A DNA stretch of 64,000 bases. Origin: Nemophila menziesii (taxonomy: Eukaryota > Streptophyta > Magnoliopsida > Boraginales > Hydrophyllaceae). A model generated the notes under the pieces. That model did no database searches. It was not told the origin of the DNA and was given only the letters and a program-made list of their open reading frames with translations. Location: assembly GCA_029959085.1 (NCBI GenBank), contig JARWIR010000016.1, positions 21,585,499 to 21,649,498 of the forward strand, in the 5' to 3' direction. The position numbers and the translations under genes are program-made. Shown in pieces: positions 34,574-45,355 of the stretch (positions within the stretch are counted from its first letter, which is position 1; each line of letters starts with the position of its first letter).

Positions 34574-37500
34574 ATGGCGCGCAATTTCTCCGGAGTTAGA
34601 CAAGGCATGCTGATGCAGCAGTCCGTAGAAGATCTGATACACGCCCTCGTTTCGTCACCGCTTAGTGTGGAAGGTCGAGGCAACTTTGTCCGACTAATGA
34701 ACATATTGGCCCTATCTAGTGTGTTCTTCCCGTCAAGCTATGGTCGGGTTCGACAATGGCTTGTGGATATATCGGAGGATATCTCGAAGTTGAGGGACTA
34801 CGATTGGGGGTCGAAAATAGCAGAATACATGATGCAACCAGGAAACGCACGTGGAAAGGGGTGCTGTATAGTACTAATAGTAAGTTAATATGTAATTTGT
34901 TTTTTCCATATCGTTGTTCAAATGCGTAACATAAGTGTTATTATTTCAGCCGTGGTTTTACGAGCGTGTAATAAACATGGGGATCATGCCAAATGACGCC
35001 ACAACCATACCTCGGTTGTTTAAGTGGTGTGTAACGGACTGTCCAATACTATTTAAGCAGAACGTGCTAGGGATGGTGACACCTGAATCGGTACGTACAA
35101 ATAGTTGAATAAGTTGTGTGTCAGTCAAATCTGAATGATGTTTGTTGTGTATGTGATGTGCAGTTGCATACAGGTGAACTGATGTTAAGCGGGCCAGAGG
35201 CGTTGTATCTGATCAACGATGAAGTTGACTACCAAATCCGTGGGTTGTTGGAAGATGATATCAATGATGGCAACAACGCAGATACATATCTTATGTCAGG
35301 AGACACGAAAATCCATTATGTCAGCTCTTCCGGTGATAGTGGGGACTGTATCGTCCAGCCAGGACAACGTGTGCCCACCCAGATGCAGACAGAATACGAT
35401 ATGAATTTGTGCGTACCTGAGTCGCCAGATGTCATTTCAGCACCGTATAATCTCGAGATGATACAGCTTGCAGTACGAACTGAGGTTCAAAGTCTGAGAG
35501 ATGAAATGGCAAAGGAGAGGGCAGCCAACAACACACTGTCTTCAGAAGTTGACACAATCAAAGAACACACCAAGTTTCTAGTGGTCGAAAACGAAAGGAT
35601 ACTAACACTACTAAGTGGGTATGAGGCGGTCCACGGTCGGCCACAGAAAATCATGCATCCAGATAAGGGGGGAGTATGTGTGAATGAGGAATTAAAGTTA
35701 ACTAATGTAGTAAATTGTCACTTAGCAGATAAGCCAGTTGATGGTTCCTGCCAAATGAGTTATACGGCTACTAATACGTCAGAAGGGGTGGTGGTAAAAT
35801 GTAATTCGAAATCAGATTTCGTTGGTGGTGATACGGTAATGGGGAATTATGATTCCATGCCAATCGTAAAAAAGGTTAACGGAGTTTGTGTAAAGGCGGA
35901 GATGGAGGATACATCTTTTAACACACCAGAAGCTGTATTCAGATGTTTTAGAGGGTCAATGGAAGGCGAAGTAGACATTGTACAGGCACCAGTAACATTG
36001 AAAATAAAGGTGGAAGAGGGTACCCATGACGTGTACTGCACCCCGACGAATCTGTTGAAGTGCTTTGTTAGCCCCCCGCGTTTATGTGAGTATGTAGGCG
36101 CATCGGGCAACACTTCCGATATGGCTATGAAATCTGATGTACACAACACACAACCACGGCCAGAGAAACCAGACGGTGGCTACAAAGAATTGACAAAGGC
36201 ATGTGGTGTGTTGCCTACTTTCGATCTTGGCTTGGATACACCCAATAGAAGTGTAGGTGCAACGCACAATATGATGGGTAGCGATAGTGTGCTAGCGACG
36301 CGTACAGAGAGTGCAGAACTGGGTAAAAGAAAGTGGGATCCAGAGGATGACAATGTGCCGTTGTCTGTGTTGGCGTCTAGGTTATGGAGCAAGACAGGCA
36401 AGGGTAATGTTAGAGTAGGGGCAAGTACATGGAATTGGATGGATATCGGAGTTAAGGTGACAAAGAAATTGAATAAACAAGTAACGAAGGGTAGCGCTTC
36501 GGCTGGTATGCTGTTTAATGGGGGTAACGACTGGATTAAAAAACCGAGTGTGCGTGAGTTGTCCAAGTGCTATGTTGCGAGAGGATTTGATAATGTTGTG
36601 CTCAACCGTGTGTACGAGAACAACCCAGAGTCAACCGTTGTGTGGAAATTGAACAGCTTAAATGTTACTATCAAGCACATGATGGATTTGAATCGCCAAC
36701 GCGAGGTGAAATGGCAGGTTCGTATGCATAAATAGTACACAACCAATCATTTTAACCTGCCGCATATATGCTTCCTAAACACATTTATGCTCACATTATA
36801 ATACAGGTAATAGACGCAGTAATGCATTGGTGGAGAATGGATGCGTATAATAACGGGGGTGTGAAGGTGACCGATTTTGTTGGCTATTGCACGCAGCTAC
36901 ATGCTCGGACCATGGTAATATACATCCCACTTTGTGTCCTAAATATATGTTAGGTACCGTCTGATGTAGGCACATATAGAAGTCAATTACACAAAAAATA
37001 GGATATGTATAGACCCATGTAGTTGTATTTTAAGGATGTGATAGGTGCATACCTATGATATGTTATCAAACCGTGTTAGTAACATTCTCTTGAAACTGTT
37101 GATGTCCTACGTAGTTTGGTACAGAAAGAAAACCAAGGGTTATGTATAGCCCTAAATAGTGACCCATACATCCATGAGTATTTGCATGGACATATATTTC
37201 GGGAAAAAACCTTTATGCAAACAAATGCAGACCCATGACATGAAATATGAGGGGCAACCTTGATACACTTGGTTCATTCACGTTTTATAGGTACATCCCT
37301 TCATCTGTTGAGTACATACTAGATTTATAGGTACAGCCCTATGAACCATTTAGGTGCGTAGTTAGGTACAGACATAAAACCAAATTCAGTGACCGCTATG
37401 TGGTAGATTTGTAAATAACGCAAATAAATTGGTAGGTACAGACCAGTGGAAAAGGTTATATAAGTGCATGTTAAGTACAGCCTCACTGCGATGGGTGAAA

Positions 37501-38621
37501 CCCTAACTACGTTGTATATAATGGTCATGCTAGGACCAGCCCCTTGTCGTGTATCGGATAAGTAAATAATGCAGACCCATGACATGAACTATGGGGGTAC
37601 ACCTTGATACAGTTGTGTCAATCACGTTTTATAGGTACAGCCCGTCATATGTTGCGTACGTAGTAGACTGACAGGTACAGCCCCATGAACCAGTTAGGTA
37701 CGTAGTTAGGTACAGACATAAAACCAAAACATGTGACCCCTATGTGGTACAGCCTTGTGGAAAATGATATATATGTGTATGTTAGGTACAACCTCCCTGA
37801 GATGGGTACAACCCTAACTACGTTGTATATAATGGTCTGGCTAGGACCAGCCCCTTGTCGTGTATCGGATAAGCACGAATAGACATACTTGCATGGTGTA
37901 CAACCCCATTAACATCAAAAATAATTGATTGTGGGGTACATCCCCTTTAACTTGTTTCATTCCTGCATGATAGGGACAGCCCTAAGTCGTATATAAGGAT
38001 TTTGTGTATAGTAATTCTAGAGGGTGCGTACATTGGCTATGAATTTTTGTTTTACTAACCGATAACTGTGTTGTACAGTATTACTATAACAGAGGATTTG
38101 AAGCAATTGAAAGAAGGCTGGTAATAGACCGATTTAGGAAGTTAAGTATGGACTTCAAGCGTGTTATCATACCAATCATGACAAAGGTTAGTGGAACAAC
38201 GTTTTGGAGTATCATGGTATACGACTCTATGCTGGGGGTGTTTGAACACTTCGCATCAATTAAGAAGGGGAATGGGAATGTGTGCGGAGATACTGCAGAG
38301 CTAAATGCACAGAAGTTGTACAATACGTTATGGAATAATGTTTTCCGTGACGTCTACAATGAAGCTGGGAATGAGAATACTGTGAAAGTGGAAGTATACA
38401 AAACGTCCCCAACAAACCAAACGAGGCCGTCAGTAATGGATAGCGGTGTGTACATGATGCTATGTGCACAGGATGTTTACAAGGGCCATGAAGTTCGTGG
38501 GCTGTACTCTACTAATGAACACAAGGCAATGCGTCGTTTTATGGTGGAGAAACTAATGAAAAAGGATCGTATGACGAACGTGATGCTAAAGGCGAGTGAT
38601 CTATCAAAGCCATATCCGTGA
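34574..38621 (+). CDS. X1: DUF1985-like / coiled-coil / Ulp1-like protein, pseudo-protease
   Basis: Exons 34574-34879, 34950-35090, 35164-36717, 36807-36914 and 38079-38621, all phase 0, give 883 residues with no stop. Exon 1 has the C-terminal part of a DUF1985/plant-mobile-like region (FVRLMNILALSSVFFPS, YDWGSKIAEYMM). Exon 3 opens with a coiled coil (about residues 250-310 of the model) and continues with a long Ser/Thr-rich linker. The last exon is Ulp1-like: TTFWSIMVYD, FEHFAS, then MDSGVYMML. Active enzymes have His-Trp, Asp, Gln and Cys there; X1 has Phe-Trp, Ala, Arg and Ser (codon AGC). It is therefore likely a binding protein. The N-terminus is truncated relative to X2; homology starts at about 34545 (SPW). 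The 1.16-kb last intron is a word array. Family resemblance: VANC-type proteins of Arabidopsis VANDAL elements. Confidence 0.65.
36915..38078. repeat. GGTACAGCCC word array in X1 intron, with ~330-bp tandem duplication
   Basis: Words such as GGTACAGCCC, GGTACAGACC, GGTACATCCC and GGACCAGCCCC recur about every 30-50 bp, on the X1 sense strand. Two tandem copies of a block beginning GCAGACCCATGACATGAA run from about 37226 to 37570 and from 37571 to 37875, ending in CCCCTTGTCGTGTATCGGAT. Confidence 0.7.
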
Positions 38622-39798
38622 CGGGCGCATATAAGATGTTGAAGGGGGAGTTGGATCGTATTGTTTTGATGTACATCAATATCGTAAACATTATGGTTTT
38701 GTGATTGTGTAACGTAACTACGATGCAATGATGTGCTAGTTTTTGGTAGTATGTAACATTGTTTGATGTAATCAAAACAATTTACAATTTCAGTTATGCA
38801 TGTTTTTAAGTACATAATGTTCTTCGGATGTCAATAGTAACATATATGGCAATATTTACTAAACATTAAGTCGTTATAGGGCCAGCCCCTTTAAAAACAT
38901 TATGTTATCAGGATGTGCGCTATGTGGGTACAGCCCCTTCGGCAAGGTATAATAGCATGAGAGAACGTTTTCCAAGTACACATCGGGAATACAATTAGGT
39001 GGATGAGAAGCAATAAAGTTGAACTGTCCCATCAGTAAACTTGTGCATATTGATAAAGGAAATGAATAAAAACATGTAAAATGAAACATCCAACATAATA
39101 AACAGAACACAAATCAAAACAGTGGTGGAAAATATAAAATCAAATAGCAGAAAGAGGCTAGTGGAGAAGAGCACAGACGACATTTGAAGGTTGGATTCCA
39201 CCCTACCAACAGATAGGTAATGTTAATTCTGCCTAACCACATGTCTGAAATATGCAGTTTGCCTGTGTATCGGGTAATCTAAATCGATGTAGTATATATG
39301 GTAGGGTTTTTAGACTAGTATGATTATGACTAAATATTGGTCCCCCAATTTAGAGTACTGTGTTTGTGTCCTTATCTGGGTCGCGTAGGTGCAGACCCTT
39401 TAATTTTGTGACTGTTGTAATTAGTGTTTAACAAAGTTATCGTACAACCCCATGGGGTTTACAATTTTAAAACCCCGTGTCCGCTACTGTATGATTGGGA
39501 GACTCAAACTCTGAAGTACAGCCCCACGTATAGACAAGCACAAACTCCATTTGGATACGATGTAATTATATTGTCGTACGTGTGGTCATCTCACGTAGTT
39601 AATTTGGTCATGTCCCGTAAACATGCAGGCCTGTCGTGTGTATAGGCCCATGGATGGTAGTACTACAGTTACGCGCAACCGTATGTGTCTTGACGTGTAT
39701 ATTTAATAATTTGCATTTGTCTATAGTTGTACATCCCCTATTATCTTGCATATGATATTGATATGGTTGGTTTATTGATATGAAGCACGTAGTTGAAC
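38622..39798. repeat. X1-X2 spacer with scattered GGTACAGCCC words
   Basis: No gene. Words are sparser than in the intron: GGGCCAGCCCC near 38880, GGGTACAGCCCC near 38926, GGTGCAGACCC near 39389, AAGTACAGCCCC near 39514 and TTGTACATCCCC near 39727, all in the sense of X1/X2. Confidence 0.5.
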
Positions 39799-40988
39799 AT
39801 GGCCGCAGAGTATCGGTGTACGTTGCAGGCTGTTTTCACAGTGTTCAAGGATAACAATGTCCCACCCAGTTACATGAGAGCGTTAGAGCAGTCACCCTTC
39901 TACAAGCTATTTGTCGGACTACATCAACTAAAATACGATGGCAGGTTACCGAAACATGAAAGGCTGATAAGTAGTGTGATAGGGACTTATCGAGTGGAGA
40001 CGCAGGACTTCTTTATTGGGGGATATCAAAACGTGTGACAGCCAACGATGTACGCCTAATATTAGGGGTTGAGGGGGGCACCAAAAAGGTCCCAAGCCAT
40101 GTAGGCAGTAGCTCACATATCCCATCGCCTTGGTTCCAGCAACATTTCCCGAATAGGACAACGGGACGCTTGCCTATGAAAGACGTTAAAACAGTCATCG
40201 CTACGGCTATTGCGACAGTATCTGATGACAACCGTAACACGTTCGTCAAGTGCATGAACATGCTTGCTATGTCAACAATAATTTACCCATCGACGTCTGC
40301 TAGACTAACACAATGGCATGTAACCGTATCTGAAAATCTGCATGATTTGAAGTCATACAACTGGGCGCACCATATAGCAGACAATATAATGAACACTGGT
40401 GATGGGTTAGGCGAGAGTTGCTACTTAATGCTACTGGTAAGTATAAGTTGTTTACATGACTATAGCGAGAGGATATGCCTAATACAATCTTTTCTTCCAG
40501 GCATGGTTCTGTGAGCATGTGTCAAATACAGGTATGGACCCTGCAGACCAAAAGGCAATCCCGCGTTTATTCAGGTGGTTAACATCAGTTCCACCGGATG
40601 ATTTTGAAGATGTGGTAAACCAGATTGCTCCCGAAATGGTATGTTGATTATACGTATGGATAGAAAAGTGATTTGCGTTAAGAACTGTGCATTTGTACAA
40701 ACAATGCAGGTACGGACGGGTGAGCTGGAGATGAGTCCTCAAGAGCGCGCGGAGTTTGGGTGTCCCGGTAACGTGTCGGAAGGCAGCGCATCGTACACCC
40801 AAACTCACCTGCTTTGCGATAGGTGCGGACCAACATTAATTGTACAACAACAACAATTCGATGTGGCGAAGAAAGAGAATGATGACTTGCGGTCTGCCAT
40901 GCTGTACATGATAAATGAGAACAAGGAACTAACTGAAGAGGTTGCGCGTTTACGTGGGTTACTCAATGTGAATGGTATCCGTATGTAG
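39799..40988 (+). pseudogene. X2: truncated DUF1985-like paralogue of X1, frameshifted
   Basis: Exons 39799-40436, 40501-40638 and 40710-40988. The splice sites match X1 exons 1-3 in position and phase. It keeps the N-terminal half of the DUF1985-like region that X1 lost (MRALEQSPFYKLFV, NDVRLILGVEGG) plus SSSHIPSPWF, KCMNMLAMSTIIYPS, YNWAHHIADNIM and a coiled coil (NDDLRSAMLYMINENKELTEE in short pieces). It ends after 304 codons without the linker and Ulp1-like part. A doubled GT at 40033-40036 shifts the frame between GGYQNV and TANDVR; with a single GT the exon length fits exactly. Either it is dead or the doubling is a recent slip. Confidence 0.55.
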
Positions 40989-41119
40989 GGACTATGTAGT
41001 ACGTTCGTATTAAATGAAACAACCCGATCTTTTGTTATAATTATGCATTAACTCTCTCTTTTGGAAACTCAATGTTTGAATTATCGTTTGAATTTCCGAC
41101 ATCTTGTTTTTTTTCTGTA

Positions 41120-42760
41120 AAATAGACTGTGGGTGTAAGGTCTGTACTGTATAGGCATAAAGTGTTTAGTGCATGGGGCTGTACCGTCTGAAAAAATGGA
41201 TGGTTTAACTCAAGTAAATGAACAGCACATGAACTCGTCGGTCCAGCCCATCAACATCCCCTTTGAATGTAACGTGTGTAACAGGTCTGTACCTATCACG
41301 GTATTTGCGTAAAGTTCATAGACAGGGCTGTCCCTGGCATACATGTATGAAGCTCATGGCTATGGGGCTGTACCATGTAGGGTATAGTTATGTTTTCACA
41401 ATATGGTGACATTAAACTGCACAAAAATCAGTGAAAATGCTAATATAAGGTGTATACAGTAAATTAGTTGATTAGTTCATGGGGTTGTAAAACTAAATAC
41501 ACAAGTGTAACATTGGTAAGGTATTGGCGTAAGAGGTCGGTACCTATTAGGGTAGTATCCTAAGAGGGTTGTGTGTGACATAAGTCAGAGGTCTTTACCC
41601 ATCTAAATATTGGCCTAAATTGTCTGTACCTATTAGGGTATTGGCGTAAGAGGGATGTAAACCTATTTGAGTAGGTCATGGGGTTGTAAAACGAAATGTA
41701 CAGCTGTAAAACATGTATGGGCTGGACCAAGCATGAATGTATGAGACAGGGTCATGGGTCTGTACCTATCACGGTATTTGCGTAAAGTTCATAGACAGGG
41801 CTGTCCCTGGCATACATGTATGAAGCTCATGGCTATGGGGCTGTACCATGTAGGGTATAGTTATGTTTTCACAATATGGTGACATTAAACTGCACAAAAA
41901 TCAGTGAAAATGCTAATATAAGGTGTATACAGTAAATTAGTTGATTAGTTCATGGGGTTGTAAAACTAAATACACAAGTGTAACATTGGTAAGGTATTGG
42001 CGTAAGAGGTCGGTACCTATTAGGGTAGTATCCTAAGAGGGTTGTGTTTGACATAAGTCAGAGGTCTGTACCCATCTAAATATTGGCCTAAATTGTCTGT
42101 ACCTATTAGGGTATTGGCGTAAGAGGGCTGTAAACCTATTTGAGTAGGTCATGGGGTTGTAAAACGAAATGTACAACTGTAACACATGTATGGGCTGGAC
42201 CAAGCATGAATGTATGAGACAGGGTCATGGGTCTGTACATAGAGTGGCCATTATGCACGAGGTGATAAGCTTAGTACCTAGCACTAGGAGTCTGTAAAAA
42301 ACGTCATTGTGTGGGACAGGCGTAAGAGGGCTGTACATATCAGGTTAGTGGCGTAAGAGGGCTGGACCTATCAGGTTAGTGGCGTAAGAGGTCTGTACCT
42401 ATCAGGGTATTGGCATAAGAGGTCTGTACCTATCAGGGTATTGGCATAAGAGGGCTGTACCTATCGGTTTTTTCGGGTAGGGAGTGTAGTGAGAATTCTG
42501 ATATACTCTGATAACGGAAAAGTAGGTGAGTAGTTCAGGGGGCCACAGATGTCAATGTACTATTATTGTAACAAATGTATGGGATGGACCCCGCATGAAT
42601 GTATGATACAGGGGCATGGGTCTGTACCTAGGATGATATTATGGAGGACGTACTTAGATGTAAATATCACATGGAGTCTGTACCTATCATACTGGTATGT
42701 AACATGTTTAATAGTGCTGTACCTATCTTGGTATTTGCCTAAAGTTCATATATAGGGCTG
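41120..42760. repeat. GGGCTGTACC word array downstream of the transposase
   Basis: Dense words GGGCTGTACC, GGTCTGTACC and GGGCTGTCCC, mostly followed by TATCAGG or TATTAGGGTATTGGCGTAAGA. These are the reverse complement of the words around X1, that is, they are in the sense of the minus-strand transposase. At 42320-42470 the unit GGCGTAAGAGG(G/T)CTGTACCTATC repeats about every 31 bp. Confidence 0.75.
41286..42231. repeat. 473-bp tandem duplication inside the word array
   Basis: TCTGTACCTATCACGG begins at 41286 and at 41759. The two 473-bp copies are almost identical (differences include GTGTGTG/GTGTTTG and GTCTTTACCC/GTCTGTACCC), so the duplication is recent. Confidence 0.85.
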
Positions 42761-43046
42761 GATGTCGATGGGGAAGCGAAATCAATGTTGTGGAGTAAAC
42801 CGAAATCAAATTAAAGGGCATTTAATAACAACAACTGATACAAACCATTCCATAGAATAAAGATGAATGTGCAAACATTTCATATTACATATAATGGCTG
42901 AATGGTTGCGTAATAATACGATTATGTGTACCCATGGCAGTATAAGTCAAGGGAAAACACGAATACTACGATGGGTACGCAATTAGGATTACAAAAAAAA
43001 AAACTGAGACAGCAAAATGGAAAAGAAGTCTGCATGGTACATAGGA

Positions 43047-45334
43047 TTACGGTACAACAACGCCGCTGCATGTTTTTTTGTTATGGTACCCCATTGTGTT
43101 GCATCCAGTACACATACGCATTGCACGGACCCGCTCCCATCCGGCAAATTTACGATTACGAGTAGGCCGTCCTGGTCCTACCTTACCAACAGGGGGCAAC
43201 ACAGGCTGCTCTTGTGGTATTGTTGGGGGCATGCCAAAAGAGGGTATTGCCGCTATCTTGCTAGCATACACTTCAAACACCCGAGCCGTTGTGAAATACA
43301 GATCAATATAATCAGCAATGTGAAGAGGCTTTGCATGGGCTAAAGCAGCCATAGCATGTTCACATGGAAAGCCCTCGTACTGCCACTTTCCACATGAACA
43401 CTTATAAGCAACTATGTCAACCCGCATAGACGGATCACAGTGTATTTCAAACACATTTTCATCAGCCTGGGTGACGGACCACGTGCGAGAAGCTTGGTAC
43501 TTGGTATTGAACTCAACGTGGCGCACAGGAGCAAGATGATATACCCATCGACTAACCTCGACAGATCTTTTATATATCTGGTTCATGAATTTGATACGAA
43601 GACGGTGTACCACCTCACAAACAGGCAAATCGCGGACGTCTAAGATCCAATTATTCAACGACTCAACTGCGTTAGAAGTCATTTCGCCATATCGTTGCGC
43701 TCCGAAATATGCATTGGTGAAGTTCTCGAATGGGAGGTTCTCCATGAAGGATACGGCTCTCTCACCGCCTATGCGTAATAATTTCTCCATATAATGGTCG
43801 AACAACTCGAACGTGGGTGCAAGGGCGACTTTATTCAATAGACGCTTCATATGTGCCTTTAGTTCAGACCCATAGTTTGACTCGAGGTTAGCCTGGAGGT
43901 GTCGAATACAGAAAGAGTGGTGGTGTTCGGGAAAAACGTTGTGCACCGCGTTTATTATACCTCGTAGACGGTCCGAGACAAATACTAGTGGGCGGCCTTG
44001 AATGAGAGGACATAGAAATCGCAAAAACGAATCCCAGTTCACAATGTTTTCAGATGTGCCTGTATTGGGCTACAGGGTACAGACCTGCATAGAAAAGAAG
44101 TGGATTGAAGAAGTTGTAGCAAAGTTAGGTACAAAGTATGTGTTGTAGGTACAACCCGCTTAGATGGTGGTGTTATTTATGGGTCTGTACCTATGAGTAA
44201 TAATAAGTGTCTTTGCAATGTATATACAAGAACAGGTAGGGTATAAGGCTTACCATTATTACCGTCTTTCGCAACCGCGGCAAGAAAGGTACCCTTGTAC
44301 TTATTCTTCAAGAATGTCCCATCCAAAAACAAAACAGGCCGACAATGTTTAAATCCTTCCAAGCAAGCACCAAAAGCGAAATGTGCGCGTTCGAATGCGT
44401 GTGTGACAGGATCAGATTCAAGTACATACCCACCAGTTGGGTCAGCAGCAGATAGTTTCGCGAAGTAGTCCTTGATCATACTATATGACTCGCCGAAGTC
44501 TCCACTTATTTCCTCTTTAGCTCGCGTCAGCGCATCGTACGCACATTTGTATCCGATAACGAACCCGTATGCATCCCTAAGCCGGTGAATAACGTCTTTA
44601 GGTCTCAAACCGGAGTTCGACCTTGCATCGTCTATGATTAGTTCCTTAACTAAACAAAAGGACATGCGTTTATTCTTCAGCGTCCGGATGGGGGTCCCAC
44701 ATGTATGCTCATTGAAAAATGACTTCACATATAGTAGGCCATCAGCCTTCGAGATAGCGGCATATATCCACCACTGGCAAGCCATGGTATCTCGTTTACC
44801 GCAAAAAGCTGCAACGCGAGACCGGTTATTGTGTGAATTAGTGTATTGATATCCGGTCTCGCATGAGTATTTCCGTAACGCATAACGGAACTGTTCGATC
44901 CCAAGGGGGAAACACGTACCAACCTGACCTAGACTGTCGCCCCAGTCACTGCTAAGTAACTTCTTAACACGATGGGTGTAAAAAACTGGGTAGAGTTCGG
45001 TCGGGTTGGGTGTTGGTTGAACATCTTGCATCGGCTGATCAACGGAACTGGGTGACGGTCCAGTGGGTGTGGATGGTTTCAGAATGACGTGGAATATAAC
45101 TTCTGTTAGGCTATCCCTTACCAACAGCCATTGAAGTGTGGAGTAATCGTCTTCGGTGCTAATTAGGCACTGCTCATGACCGGGGATTGAATACTGATAT
45201 ATCACATTGCTTGCATGAAGGTTGTTCCATTTGCTTATAACAAATTCGCGAACCGTCTCAAATGATTTATAGTTCGCCATGGGTCCTAGGTACTTCTCAT
45301 CCCCATGCTTGAATATGCATAGTATACCATCCAT
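43047..45334 (-). CDS. MuDR-type transposase of MULE element 2
   Basis: Exons 45334-44254 and 44059-43047 (phase 1 junction) give 697 residues. The start ATG follows a TTTTTGCAG acceptor, so a 5' UTR intron is likely. The N-terminal domain matches the element 1 fragment. A MuDR-like zinc domain follows (VGTCF, FRYALRKYSC, AAFCGK...MACQWW...NEHTC). Catalytic residues: Asp in VLFLDGTFLK, Asp in VFVSDRLRGI, Glu in TSNAVESLNNW. A SWIM zinc finger (CSCGKWQYEGFPCEHAM) and a C-terminal knuckle-like CTGCNTMGYHNKKTC follow. It catalyses cut-and-paste or similar transposition of its family. Odd: in this splice model the hydrophobic strand usually present after KDGNN is missing; reading through the donor gives GKPYTLPVLVYTL, which may restore it with a different junction. 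Convergent with X1/X2. Confidence 0.75.
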
Positions 45335-45355
45335 TATGAACCTGCAAAAACACAC

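Noticed and set aside
36180..36566. Minus-strand ORFs inside X1 exon 3
   Set aside because: Shadow frames of a long open exon; no domain.
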